Below are positions 1-8,741 of a stretch of 64,000 nucleotides of DNA, piece after piece (within the stretch, counting starts at the first letter, position 1; each line of letters opens with the position of its first letter). The notes under the pieces are model-generated. The model searched no databases. It was given only the letters and a program-made list of their open reading frames with translations, and was not told the origin of the DNA. This DNA comes from Psychroserpens mesophilus (GTDB lineage: Bacteria; Bacteroidota; Bacteroidia; Flavobacteriales; Flavobacteriaceae). The translations under genes and the position numbers were made by a program. The stretch lies in NCBI RefSeq assembly GCF_000826645.1, contig NZ_JXJP01000006.1:124001-188000 (forward strand), written 5' to 3'.

Positions 1-9
1 TTTATATGT

Positions 10-525
10 TTAATTAATACGATGACCTTGAGTAACAAACGATAAACCTTGTTGTCCCATAGTAGAATTCATAATGCCCTCAAATAAAGGTTCCGGACAA
101 TTTTTAGGTGTGTTCCATTCAAAAATAAAATTAGAACCTGTGCCTCCAGATATATCTTTTTCATTAATAATAATCTCAGTAGTTTCTAAAGGTGCTAAAT
201 ATATAGGTTCATCAAAATAGGTTCTTACAGATTTTCCGTGCGTATCAAAATATTCAGCTTTTAATAAGTATATAGTATCTTTAATACTTGTGTTTCTAAG
301 GCTCACCATTGCAGTAAGGTTATGCGTTTTGTGCTCAGATTGACTGTAAATTTGAGAGTAAACTGAAAGGTAAGTTGTTCCAGAAACTAAACTATCTGAT
401 TTGTTGATTTTTATAGCTCGTTTTGCCAGGTTCTCAGGATTAATAGAGCTTATATTTGTTGTTCGTTCTTCGCAACTCAGTGTTAATGCAATTAATGATA
501 AACATAAAATTAAATGTGATTTCAT
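10..525 (-). CDS. DUF3124-family lipoprotein
   Basis: The 171-residue product starts with a lipoprotein signal peptide whose lipobox ends at Cys18 (LTLSCEE). The rest matches my recollection of DUF3124: a conserved YSQIYS stretch, then a predicted beta-rich domain with FDTHGKSVR, the run APLETTEIII, and a C-terminal GGTGSNFIFEW motif. The family has no known function. The residues after the cysteine (EERTTN) are only weakly acidic, so whether it is periplasmic or surface-exposed is open. The gene seems to be transcribed alone, since the next minus-strand gene is 262 bases upstream. The family call is fairly firm; the role is unknown. Confidence 0.8.
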   Translation of the reverse strand: MKSHLILCLSLIALTLSCEERTTNISSINPENLAKRAIKINKSDSLVSGTTYLSVYSQIYSQSEHKTHNLTAMVSLRNTSIKDTIYLLKAEYFDTHGKSVRTYFDEPIYLAPLETTEIIINEKDISGGTGSNFIFEWNTPKNCPEPLFEGIMNSTMGQQGLSFVTQGHRIN

Positions 526-675
526 AATATTTGAATTGTGTGGTTCGTTTAGGCGTTTATTTTTTATCAGAAACTATATAATATATAAACATTAATAAAT
601 CTATTGCTGTTAATTGGCTTTATTGTTTATCATTATGGTAAAAATAATCAAACTCCTGAGATTTTAAGATGAACA

Positions 676-706
676 GATTGCTAAATCATGTTAAAATTTA
701 GCAATT
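676..706. repeat. perfect 10-bp inverted repeat (hairpin)
   Basis: ATTGCTAAAT (677-686) is followed by a 9-base spacer and then its exact reverse complement (696-705), with one extra G-T pair outside. It lies between two minus-strand genes. There is no T-run beside it on either strand, so it is not a clear terminator. It could be an operator or an RNA hairpin. Confidence 0.5.
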
Positions 707-719
707 GCCTTTAAATAGA

Positions 720-770
720 CTATCTTATCAAATCGTAATTTATAAAACACATAACAACCTGATAAGATAG
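720..770 (-). repeat. 11-bp inverted repeat with 29-base loop, possible terminator
   Basis: CTATCTTATCA (720-730) and TGATAAGATAG (760-770) are exact reverse complements. The element sits 17 bases past the stop of the minus-strand gene at 788-1264, where a terminator would be expected. The long loop and lack of a clean T-run make an intrinsic terminator uncertain. A protein-binding palindrome is the alternative. Confidence 0.45.
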
Positions 771-787
771 CTTTTATAAATTAAACT

Positions 788-1264
788 TTATTTTAAAATT
801 TCGCGGATTTTATGTTCCCATTTTCGAACGATTTCTAGTTCTCCGTTTAACTGAAAATCTTCAGTTTGATTATAGATTTCAATCGATTGATTGTCGCTTG
901 AATTTACAGTAGAATTAAAGACCAATTCTATTCGTACAATATCACCACTAGAATTTTTATGATTTGGCTTTCTGGAACTTGAAACACCGCAACTTTTAAT
1001 GTTATTGAGGTTAATTCGCTGAAAGGTTTCATTAGTCGAATGCGATTTATAAAAGAATAAATAATTGTTTTGGTTATCTAATCCAATAGCAAAATTTTTA
1101 AATATGTCATATTCAGTTATTGAAGAATGATGTTGACTTGCTAAAGATTTTAGTGCTTTTAAAAGTTTGCGTTCTTTATTTTTTTGCTGCTGCTGCATAA
1201 GTACAACAGGTGCTACAACTAACAGTACTAAAACTGTTGATGTAATAGTTATTCCTAAATTCAT
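788..1264 (-). CDS. hypothetical single-pass membrane protein
   Basis: The 158-residue product has one N-terminal membrane helix (about residues 4-22), a Q/K-rich juxtamembrane stretch (MQQQQKNKERK), and a soluble domain of about 130 residues with alternating strands, ending in a charged helix (EIVRKWEHKIREILK). The basic residues after the helix predict that the C-terminal domain faces the cytoplasm. I do not recognise the family. The soluble part looks like a small PH-like or bacterial-PH beta fold, but that is a guess from strand pattern only. It is followed by the inverted repeat at 720-770. Confidence 0.6.
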   Translation of the reverse strand: MNLGITITSTVLVLLVVAPVVLMQQQQKNKERKLLKALKSLASQHHSSITEYDIFKNFAIGLDNQNNYLFFYKSHSTNETFQRINLNNIKSCGVSSSRKPNHKNSSGDIVRIELVFNSTVNSSDNQSIEIYNQTEDFQLNGELEIVRKWEHKIREILK

Positions 1265-1359
1265 TTTTAAATTTTAAGTTAAGGTATAATGATATAAACA
1301 TTGTGTCATTACAATGTTTGCTGTCTTGTCATAAAAATGACACTTAAAAGTCTAATAAA

Positions 1360-1731
1360 TTACCAGAATGTATGATGTGGAAAAATAATATCAGTACTTA
1401 AGAAATTTAGAATTAAATTCCTTGAGTATTGCTGATATTTACTACGCTTAATTAAGGTTTGATGCTTACTGATAACCGATTTTATATCGTCATCAGAATG
1501 CTTTTTCAAGTATTGAGGTGAAAACGTATTATGATAATGTGTAATTACTCTTTCCGAATACCCATTGGCATGTAAATTACTGACAGACTTTACAGAAGAT
1601 TGTTCACTATTAGCCTCAAAAACCTCAAATGATACATTTAAATTTAACTCAATAGTAGTGCTTGGATAGGCTGTAAAAAAACAGAATCCCAAGAGCAGGT
1701 ATAAAAGTGTAAAAGTTAATTTTTGTTTCAC
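1360..1731 (-). CDS. hypothetical exported protein
   Basis: The 123-residue product has a clear signal peptide (about residues 1-23, ending near FFTAYPS), followed by a short mature part rich in Ser, His and Tyr with no motif I recognise. The middle contains HYHNTFSPQYLKKHSDDD and the C-terminus is hydrophobic and aromatic (LSTDIIFPHHTFW). It is probably periplasmic or secreted. It lies between unrelated minus-strand genes with gaps of about 80-95 bases, so operon membership is unclear. Confidence 0.5.
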   Translation of the reverse strand: MKQKLTFTLLYLLLGFCFFTAYPSTTIELNLNVSFEVFEANSEQSSVKSVSNLHANGYSERVITHYHNTFSPQYLKKHSDDDIKSVISKHQTLIKRSKYQQYSRNLILNFLSTDIIFPHHTFW

Positions 1732-1813
1732 AAAGTAAAACTACTGTTTTTGAATAAGGTTGATGTTTAAAAAATGTTAAAAGGATTAATGATTGAAAAA
1801 ATAATCGTGTTCA

Positions 1814-2401
1814 TTATCCATGAATACTTTCTGATTTGCCATAGCTTTTAATGAGTTCACCTTCAAACTTTACGAGGTCTTTCCATCTCTGGTCAACGTC
1901 AATGTCTTTGCCATATTTTCTGGCAAAAGTTATAAAAGTGGTGTAATGACCAGCTTCACTGACCATTAAATCATAATAAAATTTTGACAGTTTAGGATCT
2001 TTGATGCGTTGCGATAATAATTTAAAACGCTCACAGCTTCTAGCTTCTATCATTGCTGAAAATAACAAGCGATCTACCATACTTTGTAAATGGTTTCCGC
2101 CTTTATTCATGAATTTATACAACTCGTTAACATAGCTGTCTTTCCGTTCTCTTCCTAATGTGTAGCCACGTTCTTTAATGATATTGTGTACCATTTGAAA
2201 GTGTTCAAGCTCTTCTTTTGCAAGTTCTAATAAATCGGTTACTAAATCTTCATATTGCGGATTATGAGTGATGATTGTAATGGCATTCGTAGCGGCTTTT
2301 TGTTCACACCAAGCATGGTCTGTAAGGATTTCCTCAATATGTTCTTCGGCAATAGTTGCCCATCGTGGATCTGTTTCTAGTTTGAGGTGAAGCATGCTCA
2401 T
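1814..2401 (-). CDS. miaE: tRNA-(ms2io6A)-hydroxylase MiaE
   Basis: This is the non-haem di-iron monooxygenase that hydroxylates the isopentenyl group of 2-methylthio-N6-isopentenyladenosine at tRNA position 37. The 195-residue protein has the ferritin-like four-helix pattern with the carboxylate/histidine iron ligands in AWCEQKAA, EELEHFQ, EARSCERF and EAGHY; both ExxH pairs are present. The length is normal for the family. Met3 (start near 2395) is an equally good start, since related proteins begin MLHLKLETDP. The Tim44-like gene ends 28 bases upstream on the same strand, so the two may be cotranscribed. Confidence 0.93.
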   Translation of the reverse strand: MSMLHLKLETDPRWATIAEEHIEEILTDHAWCEQKAATNAITIITHNPQYEDLVTDLLELAKEELEHFQMVHNIIKERGYTLGRERKDSYVNELYKFMNKGGNHLQSMVDRLLFSAMIEARSCERFKLLSQRIKDPKLSKFYYDLMVSEAGHYTTFITFARKYGKDIDVDQRWKDLVKFEGELIKSYGKSESIHG

Positions 2402-2429
2402 AGGTTGGGTTTAAAATTATGCTGTTATA

Positions 2430-3164
2430 TTAACTTTTGCTCAGTACGCCTTCGTTTAAGCGTTCTGGAACAACATTTTTTAACTTTGCAAACTGAAGCG
2501 ATAATGTACCTTCGCGAATATCATCTAGAAGCCATTTGCCTTCAGTGTATTCCATAATCCATATCTTTTCTTCATTAGAATAGCCTTTTTTACCTTCAAC
2601 AGTTTTTCGTGTGTCTCTGTCTATCAAATAATCTTCAATATCAGCACAAATACTGAAAGCAATTTTTGAGCCCTCAAAATTTTCATTTTCAGAAATTTCA
2701 AGATATAGAGGTTTGATGTTGGTAATACCTTTCAGGTTACAAATGTTTTTTAGGTTTTCGGCTTTCCATCTATTTAAATGAACCGCTTGCTGATTTTGCC
2801 AATACCAGTGGTTTACATATTCTGAAACTTCTTTCATGTCCTCCTTGCTCCAGGCGTGATGAACTCGAGTAAATACATTGGTTACATGCTTTTCAACATT
2901 CAACCATGAAAAGTCTTTATTTATCATTCCTATTTTAAACAGTTCTTTTTTAGCATTTCTTACAGCAAAAAACTCAATGGTTTTGATGTAAATGATTAAT
3001 GGAAGAAATATAATAGTCAATAATGCTAATATCGTTTTTCCCCACCATGTTTTGAAAAAAGCTTTAGCGACTGTGCCTCCAGGACCAGCATAAACTGGGT
3101 CTGCGTAGAATAAAATGGCAATAAAAATGATTGTAAATAGTAGTTGTTTTTGTTTTGGTGTCAT
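2430..3164 (-). CDS. Tim44-like domain membrane protein
   Basis: The 244-residue product has a hydrophobic N-terminus that could be a cleaved signal (ending DPVYA), a second membrane helix (about residues 43-62, ILALLTIIFLPLIIYI), and a C-terminal domain of about 150 residues. In that domain the patterns VFTRVHHAWSKEDM, SEYVNHWYW and WIMEYTEGKWLLDDI resemble the Tim44/MBA1 fold seen in bacterial Tim44-like proteins. In mitochondria Tim44 links the import motor to the channel; the bacterial role is not settled. The topology suggests a cytoplasmic or membrane-surface domain. It lies upstream of miaE on the same strand. Confidence 0.72.
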   Translation of the reverse strand: MTPKQKQLLFTIIFIAILFYADPVYAGPGGTVAKAFFKTWWGKTILALLTIIFLPLIIYIKTIEFFAVRNAKKELFKIGMINKDFSWLNVEKHVTNVFTRVHHAWSKEDMKEVSEYVNHWYWQNQQAVHLNRWKAENLKNICNLKGITNIKPLYLEISENENFEGSKIAFSICADIEDYLIDRDTRKTVEGKKGYSNEEKIWIMEYTEGKWLLDDIREGTLSLQFAKLKNVVPERLNEGVLSKS

Positions 3165-3256
3165 TCTTATATGTTTGTTTAAGTAGGTCTGAAAGCTTAT
3201 CTGAAGCTACTAATATAAAAATAATATGTATTTAATAGCTGTTGATTTTTAAATAA

Positions 3257-5359
3257 TTAGCTAATGTAATTCCACATGTTCTTGTATTTACTTAATTGTC
3301 TGTAGGTTGATAAAATCACTTTATGATCTGGTGAGCCTAATGAAGGATCACTGTTTAAAATACGTTCGGCATAAAAACGTGCACTTTGCAAAATGTCTTT
3401 ATCTTTAATGATGTTCGCAATTTTTAAATTTAAAACACCACTTTGTTGTGTTCCCATGATGTCTCCAGGTCCTCGAAGTCTTAAATCGACTTCAGCAATT
3501 TCAAAACCATCACTGGTTCTGGTCATGGTTTCTAATCGAACTTTACTGTCCTGACTCAGTTTGTGTCCTGTCATTAAAATACAGAAACTTTGTTCGGCAC
3601 CACGACCTACGCGACCTCTAAGCTGGTGTAGTTGTGATAAACCAAAACGTTCTGCACTTTCAATAATCATAACTGAAGCATTTGGAACGTTAACACCAAC
3701 CTCAATAACCGTTGTAGCTACCATTATTTGAGTTTCTCCTTTGACAAAACGCTGCATTTCGTAATCTTTATCTACAGGTTTCATTTTTCCGTGAACTATG
3801 GAAATTTGATATTTTGGCTGTGGAAAATCTCTAACAATACTCTCATAACCATCCATTAAATCTTTATAATCTAAGGTTTCGCTTTCCTGAATTAACGGAT
3901 AAACAATATACACTTGTCTGCCTTTGTCAATTTCATCACGAATAAATCGCAATACTTTAAGTCGGTTTTTATCATATCTGTGTACCGTTTTTATGGCCTG
4001 TCTTCCAGGTGGTAATTCGTCTATAATAGAGATGTCTAAATCACCATAAACAGACATGGCTAAAGTTCTCGGAATTGGTGTTGCAGTCATCACCAAAATG
4101 TGTGGAGGAGAGGTGTTTTTTTTCCATAATTTTGAACGTTGTGCAACTCCAAATCGGTGTTGTTCGTCAATTATTGCAAGTCCTAAATTCTTGAATTTAA
4201 CCTTGTCTTCGAGAAGAGCATGAGTTCCAATTAATATCTGTAATTCGCCATTTTCGAGAGATTCATGAATTTTTCGTCTTTCTAAAGTAGTGCTTGAACC
4301 AGTAAGTAGTGAAATGCTGATATTCAATTTATTAGATAATTCACTTAAACCTTGATAGTGCTGGACTGACAAAATTTCAGTTGGAGCCATTAAACAGGCC
4401 TGAAAACCGTTGTCAAGTGCCATGAGCATTGACATAAAGGCAACTATGGTTTTTCCAGAGCCAACATCGCCTTGTAATAATCGGTTCATTTGTGCATTGC
4501 TCCCTAAATCGTGTCTTATTTCTTTTAAAACACGTTTTTGTGCATTGGTTAAATCGAAGGGTAAATGGTCTTTATAAAAGGAATTGAAATAGTTGCCAAC
4601 CGATTCAAAAGGAAACCCTTTTATTTTAGATTTATGTATGAGATTTTTAAGAATTAATTGCAATTGAATGTAGAATAATTCTTCAAATTTTAATCGAAAT
4701 TCAGAGCGTGCTAATAGCTCTTGGTTTTTTGGAAAATGGATGTTAAAAAGCGCCTCACTTTTTGATAACAATCCGAGTTCAGAAATTAAACTTTCAGGAA
4801 GTGTTTCTTGAAAGCGACCTTTAGTTTCAAGAAATAAACTTTGCATTATTTTTGTCATCACGCGATTTGTGATGCCTTTGTTTGATAGTTTTTCAGTTGA
4901 AGGGTAAATAGATTGCATTGATGAACGAAGGTTTTTTTCATGCTCGCTCAGTAATTCTAATTCTGGATGAGGCATACTGAAAACACCATTAAACCAGTTG
5001 ATTTTTCCGAAAATAACATAGGGCATATTGGTTTTAATGCTATCTCTTATCCATTTTTGACCTCGAAACCAAACCAGCTCCATTCGTCCTGTATCGTCTT
5101 CAAAAGTTCCGACAAGGCGTTTGCCACGTTTTTGAGCAACTTCTTTAAAGCCGGTTATTTTTCCTGTAATTTGAACTTCTGCACTATTCCTCTGTAAATC
5201 ACTTATGTTGTAGTATTTAGTTCGGTCTAAATAACGGTTTGGAAACAAATTAATTAAATCCTGATAGGTATGAATACCTAATTCACTCCGTAGCAATTCT
5301 GCACGATTAGGACCAACGTTTTTAAGGTAGTCAATTGGAGTTTGAAGATTTGTGCTCAT
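3257..5359 (-). CDS. recG: ATP-dependent DNA helicase RecG
   Basis: RecG remodels stalled replication forks and Holliday junctions. The 700-residue product has an N-terminal helix-hairpin-helix-like segment (LKNVGPNRAELL), the OB-fold wedge domain (about 60-150), and two helicase lobes: Walker A GDVGSGKT (297-304), DEQH box (398-401), the TATPIPRTLA motif, and the C-terminal QLRGRVGRG and DLRLRGPGDIMGTQQSG signatures that separate RecG from PriA or Mfd. The length is normal. It is divergent from the PNGase F gene. A TAATTTTG-like box (minus strand, 5365-5372) lies only 5 bases before the start codon, so if used the transcript would be nearly leaderless. Confidence 0.97.
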   Translation of the reverse strand: MSTNLQTPIDYLKNVGPNRAELLRSELGIHTYQDLINLFPNRYLDRTKYYNISDLQRNSAEVQITGKITGFKEVAQKRGKRLVGTFEDDTGRMELVWFRGQKWIRDSIKTNMPYVIFGKINWFNGVFSMPHPELELLSEHEKNLRSSMQSIYPSTEKLSNKGITNRVMTKIMQSLFLETKGRFQETLPESLISELGLLSKSEALFNIHFPKNQELLARSEFRLKFEELFYIQLQLILKNLIHKSKIKGFPFESVGNYFNSFYKDHLPFDLTNAQKRVLKEIRHDLGSNAQMNRLLQGDVGSGKTIVAFMSMLMALDNGFQACLMAPTEILSVQHYQGLSELSNKLNISISLLTGSSTTLERRKIHESLENGELQILIGTHALLEDKVKFKNLGLAIIDEQHRFGVAQRSKLWKKNTSPPHILVMTATPIPRTLAMSVYGDLDISIIDELPPGRQAIKTVHRYDKNRLKVLRFIRDEIDKGRQVYIVYPLIQESETLDYKDLMDGYESIVRDFPQPKYQISIVHGKMKPVDKDYEMQRFVKGETQIMVATTVIEVGVNVPNASVMIIESAERFGLSQLHQLRGRVGRGAEQSFCILMTGHKLSQDSKVRLETMTRTSDGFEIAEVDLRLRGPGDIMGTQQSGVLNLKIANIIKDKDILQSARFYAERILNSDPSLGSPDHKVILSTYRQLSKYKNMWNYIS

Positions 5360-5462
5360 TCATTCAAAATTATCATTTTTTTCTAAAGTTTTGGTGTGTA
5401 TTTGATGATTTCAGAAATATTATCATTAATAATTTTTATATTGTGAAAAAACCAATCAATTT

Positions 5463-7163
5463 ATGAAAGCAAGTCATTTAAAAAAGGGAATAGGAATTGT
5501 TGTATTTCTTTTAGGTTTACTGTTTATTGTCAATTGTAGTAGTGACGATTCTTCAAATGGAGGTACTCAGCAATCAACGATTACTGTAACTGGTAATATT
5601 GTGTCATTTGGTGAGATTAGTGTAGGAAGTAGTTCTGCTTCTCAAAGTGTTACTCTAAGAGGATCTGGATTGACTTCAGATGTGTCAATTTCTGTATCTG
5701 AGAATTTTGAAATATCTTTAGACGACATCAACTATTCGAATCAGTTAAGTATCAGTAAAACTGAAGCTAATGGGGAAAATCAAACCTTATATGTGAGATT
5801 CTCACCTTCGTTAAGTGCTATCGGGCCTGTTGCTGGAACAGTTACTATTGAAAGTAATTCGGCAGCAACAAGAACCTTGAATTTGAATGGTGTTGGATTG
5901 AGCATTGCGCCTTTGATTACGGTGAATACGACAAGTATTATTTTTAATGACACTCAGTTGTCTTCTAATTCAGCTTCTTCAACGCTGTTTGTTAATGGAG
6001 ATAATTTAACTTCTGTTATAGATGTAACTGTTACTGAAGGTTTTGAAGTGTCTTTAGACGGCACAGTTTTTACTGGTGCCATACAAATTCCTTCTGAATC
6101 TGTAAATGACCAAACGACAGTTTTTGTTAGGTTTTCTCCGATAGCTATTGGAAGCGCGACAGGAACCATTAGTATTTCTAATACTGAAGCAGATGATGTA
6201 GAAGTTTCATTATCAGGCACTGGTGTGCCAATTGTGTATAATTATACAACGTTTAGTGATGAGCCTTTGGCATTTGGAACAGGTTTTAGTCAATCAGCAG
6301 TGCAGACGTTTACACTGCATTCAGATTTATCTAATATTTCACAAATAAAAATGTTTTTACAAATTGATTGTCCTGCAACGGGTTGCGATGATTGGGATAG
6401 GTATGCTAATATAATGGTTAAAGATCCTGATTCGGGAGATTGGTACGAAATAGGACGCTATATAACACCTTACTGGGTTGGGACGCAATTGTTGCCAAGA
6501 GGTTTGGAATTTGATGTTACAGACTTTAAATCGCTTTTATCTGGTAGTGTAGAGTTAAGAGTTTATATTGAAAACTGGACGACTAAGGCCGATTTAATTT
6601 CAATTGATTTTGATTATATTGAAGGAACACCAGATTACGAATACTATGCTGTCACCGAGGTGATGCAGTATAATGCCAATTCCTTGGAAGGCGTTCCTTA
6701 TGGCGTGACTCATAATTTTGATTTAACACGAAATGTTTCAATTCCTTCAAATGCAGCATCTACGCACCTTAGAACCGTTATTTCGGGTTGGGGACATGCG
6801 ACTCCTAATGATTCTGATGGAAGGCCATGTGCAGAATGGTGTTATAGAACACATGATGTTAAAATCAATGGAGCAACAATGTTTCAGCATAATATGGGAC
6901 CGATAGGTTGTGCTTCAAATCCTATAAATAATCAATCTCCTGGGAATTGGACTCCTGATCGCGCTGGTTGGTGCCCAGGAATGGTTGTGCCTCCTAGAAT
7001 TAATGAGTTTAGTTCTACAATGGCTGGAAATTCTTTTTCTTTTGAATATGATTATGAAGATTGGGTAAGTAATTTAGCTGGTGGAGATGCGTTTTATGCT
7101 ACATCAACTTTTGTGGTTGTAAAAAGTAATACGCCAATTAACAAACCTGTGGTTACTAATTAG
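5463..7163 (+). CDS. ngl: surface lipoprotein peptide-N-glycosidase F
   Basis: PNGase F cleaves the bond between Asn and N-linked glycans. The 566-residue product has a lipoprotein signal (Cys25) followed by SSDDSS, the acidic pattern that sends flavobacterial lipoproteins to the cell surface. Two beta-sandwich repeats follow (about 38-146 and 149-256, each ending in an xGxG turn), then the complete two-domain PNGase F (about 257-566). The residues matching the known Asp60, Glu118 and Glu206 are Asp312 (WDRYAN), Glu370 (YIENW) and Glu458 (CAEWC), with spacings of 58 and 146 exactly as in the Elizabethkingia enzyme. The stretch NPINNQSPGNW is also shared. The gene is monocistronic, ending at the terminator 7183-7208. 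The odd part is the N-terminal stalk and lipid anchor, because the classical enzyme is freely secreted. Confidence 0.95.
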   Translation: MKASHLKKGIGIVVFLLGLLFIVNCSSDDSSNGGTQQSTITVTGNIVSFGEISVGSSSASQSVTLRGSGLTSDVSISVSENFEISLDDINYSNQLSISKTEANGENQTLYVRFSPSLSAIGPVAGTVTIESNSAATRTLNLNGVGLSIAPLITVNTTSIIFNDTQLSSNSASSTLFVNGDNLTSVIDVTVTEGFEVSLDGTVFTGAIQIPSESVNDQTTVFVRFSPIAIGSATGTISISNTEADDVEVSLSGTGVPIVYNYTTFSDEPLAFGTGFSQSAVQTFTLHSDLSNISQIKMFLQIDCPATGCDDWDRYANIMVKDPDSGDWYEIGRYITPYWVGTQLLPRGLEFDVTDFKSLLSGSVELRVYIENWTTKADLISIDFDYIEGTPDYEYYAVTEVMQYNANSLEGVPYGVTHNFDLTRNVSIPSNAASTHLRTVISGWGHATPNDSDGRPCAEWCYRTHDVKINGATMFQHNMGPIGCASNPINNQSPGNWTPDRAGWCPGMVVPPRINEFSSTMAGNSFSFEYDYEDWVSNLAGGDAFYATSTFVVVKSNTPINKPVVTN

Positions 7164-7182
7164 GAGGTTGATATATTAATTA

Positions 7183-7208
7183 AAAAAGCACGTATAAACG
7201 TGCTTTTT
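7183..7208 (+). terminator. intrinsic terminator after PNGase F
   Basis: An 11-bp perfect stem AAAAAGCACGT / ACGTGCTTTTT with loop ATAA starts 20 bases after the stop codon. The T-run forms part of the stem, as is usual in Bacteroidota. It would also work on the minus strand, but no minus-strand gene ends here. Confidence 0.9.
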
Positions 7209-7310
7209 GCATTTGTTCAAATATGATTTATAGTGTTGAATATTTGAAATTTGTATTTTAGAGGAGGTTTAATTGTTTTATCTAAGTTTAAACATAAATA
7301 AATAATATTA

Positions 7311-8195
7311 ATGAAAGCATTAGTTATATCTGGAGGAGGAAGTAAAGGTGCTTTTGCAGGAGGTGTTGCGCAGTATTTAATTAAAGATTTAGGTCGTAAT
7401 TACGATTTGTATTTGGGAACTTCCACAGGTAGTCTTCTGGTGCCACATCTGGCTGCAGGTGAGGTGGGCAAATTGTATAATATTTTTACAAACGTGCAGC
7501 AGCATGATATATTTAGTGTTAGTCCGTTTGTACAGCGAAAGAAAGGAGATCGTGAATATGTTTCAATTGATTTTGTGAATTCCTTATGGCAGTTCATTAG
7601 GATGAAACGAACTTTTGGTGAAAGTAAATCTTTAAAAAGAAACATCAGGCGAAATTTCACAAAAGAGGAGTTTGACAGAGTTAGGAAAACGAAAGAAGAT
7701 GTAGTTGTAACGGTGTCTAATTTATCTATGAATCGAGTGGAATATAAGTCTATCAAAGCGTTTGATTATGAAGAGTTTTGTAATTGGATTTGGATTTCTT
7801 GTAATTATATTCCGTTTATGTCATTAGCTAAAGTTGATGGTTATGAATATGCTGATGGTGGTTTAGGTTGTGTTATTCCTATTCGAGAGGCTATTCAAAG
7901 AGGTGCAACTGAGGTGGATGCGATTGTTTTGGAATCTGAAAACATGAGCAAACAAAAAGTATTAGGTAAGAATCCTTTTTCATTGATGTTAAGTTTATTC
8001 GGACATCTATTAGATCAGGTTGAGAAAAATGATATTATGATTGGAAAGCTGGCAGCTAAAAACAAAGGTGTAAAGCTCAATCTGTATTACACGCCTACCA
8101 GTCTTACTGAGAATTCATTAATATTCAGTAAACGGCTGATGGTTAAATGGTGGGCTCAAGGTTATGACTATGCTAAAACAAAGCATGAGAATTAA
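7311..8195 (+). CDS. patatin-like phospholipase
   Basis: This is a Ser-Asp dyad lipid acyl hydrolase. The 294-residue product carries the oxyanion-hole loop GGGSKG (8-13), the nucleophile elbow GTSTG with Ser38, and the catalytic Asp182 in ADGGLG. There is no signal peptide, so it should be cytoplasmic or membrane-associated from inside. The C-terminal 100 residues (QKVLGKNPFSLML onward) are a helical extension typical of bacterial patatins. It is monocistronic, with the minus-strand DUF7935-like gene converging 19 bases past the stop. The substrate is unknown; phospholipid is the default for the family. Confidence 0.92.
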   Translation: MKALVISGGGSKGAFAGGVAQYLIKDLGRNYDLYLGTSTGSLLVPHLAAGEVGKLYNIFTNVQQHDIFSVSPFVQRKKGDREYVSIDFVNSLWQFIRMKRTFGESKSLKRNIRRNFTKEEFDRVRKTKEDVVVTVSNLSMNRVEYKSIKAFDYEEFCNWIWISCNYIPFMSLAKVDGYEYADGGLGCVIPIREAIQRGATEVDAIVLESENMSKQKVLGKNPFSLMLSLFGHLLDQVEKNDIMIGKLAAKNKGVKLNLYYTPTSLTENSLIFSKRLMVKWWAQGYDYAKTKHEN

Positions 8196-8214
8196 AATTC
8201 TAAATTGTCCTGAA

Positions 8215-8733
8215 TTACCAAATCTCTGAAACTTCTTCCTTAATGAAGGATAATGCGGCATCGCTGGGAGATCTCTTATCTAACATGTCGCTCAAAATGA
8301 CTTCTCTTAGTTTATCTGAAGAATCAACTTTGTCTGAAAGCGTCGCCTTTCTGATGATTTGAATTGTTGCATTTTTGGCGGTTGATGTAATGCTCCAGCA
8401 CTTATCAGTAACATAGATTTGCTGAGCCAAATTATGATCAAATTCTTGTTCAATATTTGCTATAAGTAAAGATTCATAATCCTCTTTATTTGAAGATGTT
8501 GGCTTAACTCTTAATATGAGTTTTGAAGGTTTTATTCTTTCAAGAAATAAGGACATACGCTCATAGGCTTGAAGTCGCATTGGTAATGCTTCTTTTTGGA
8601 GGTCTTTTTGTATAAGGAAATTTCGGCGGTTATTTTCATTCTCTACATGTTCTCTAAAAAATAAGAATGCAATTCCACCCGTAATTATTGCTGGTACGCA
8701 GTATAGTAATAAGCCTAAAATATCTAATTCCAT
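8215..8733 (-). CDS. conserved flavobacterial membrane protein (DUF7935-like)
   Basis: The 172-residue product has one N-terminal membrane helix (about 6-25, LLLYCVPAIITGGIAFLFF), a charged linker (REHVENENNRRNF), and a helical cytoplasmic domain with the conserved-looking segments LPMRLQAYERMSLFLERIKP, NIEQEFDHNLAQQIYV and ERIKPSKLILRV. I recall this as a Bacteroidota-specific family labelled DUF7935, with no known function. It starts 8 bases after the stop of the glutamate synthase-like gene on the same strand, so the two form an operon. The family label is from memory. Confidence 0.7.
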   Translation of the reverse strand: MELDILGLLLYCVPAIITGGIAFLFFREHVENENNRRNFLIQKDLQKEALPMRLQAYERMSLFLERIKPSKLILRVKPTSSNKEDYESLLIANIEQEFDHNLAQQIYVTDKCWSITSTAKNATIQIIRKATLSDKVDSSDKLREVILSDMLDKRSPSDAALSFIKEEVSEIW

Positions 8734-8741
8734 ATTGTGTT

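Noticed and set aside
401-595. Plus-strand open frame over the DUF3124 gene
   Set aside because: It is antisense to a well-supported lipoprotein gene and has no family features; a shadow frame.
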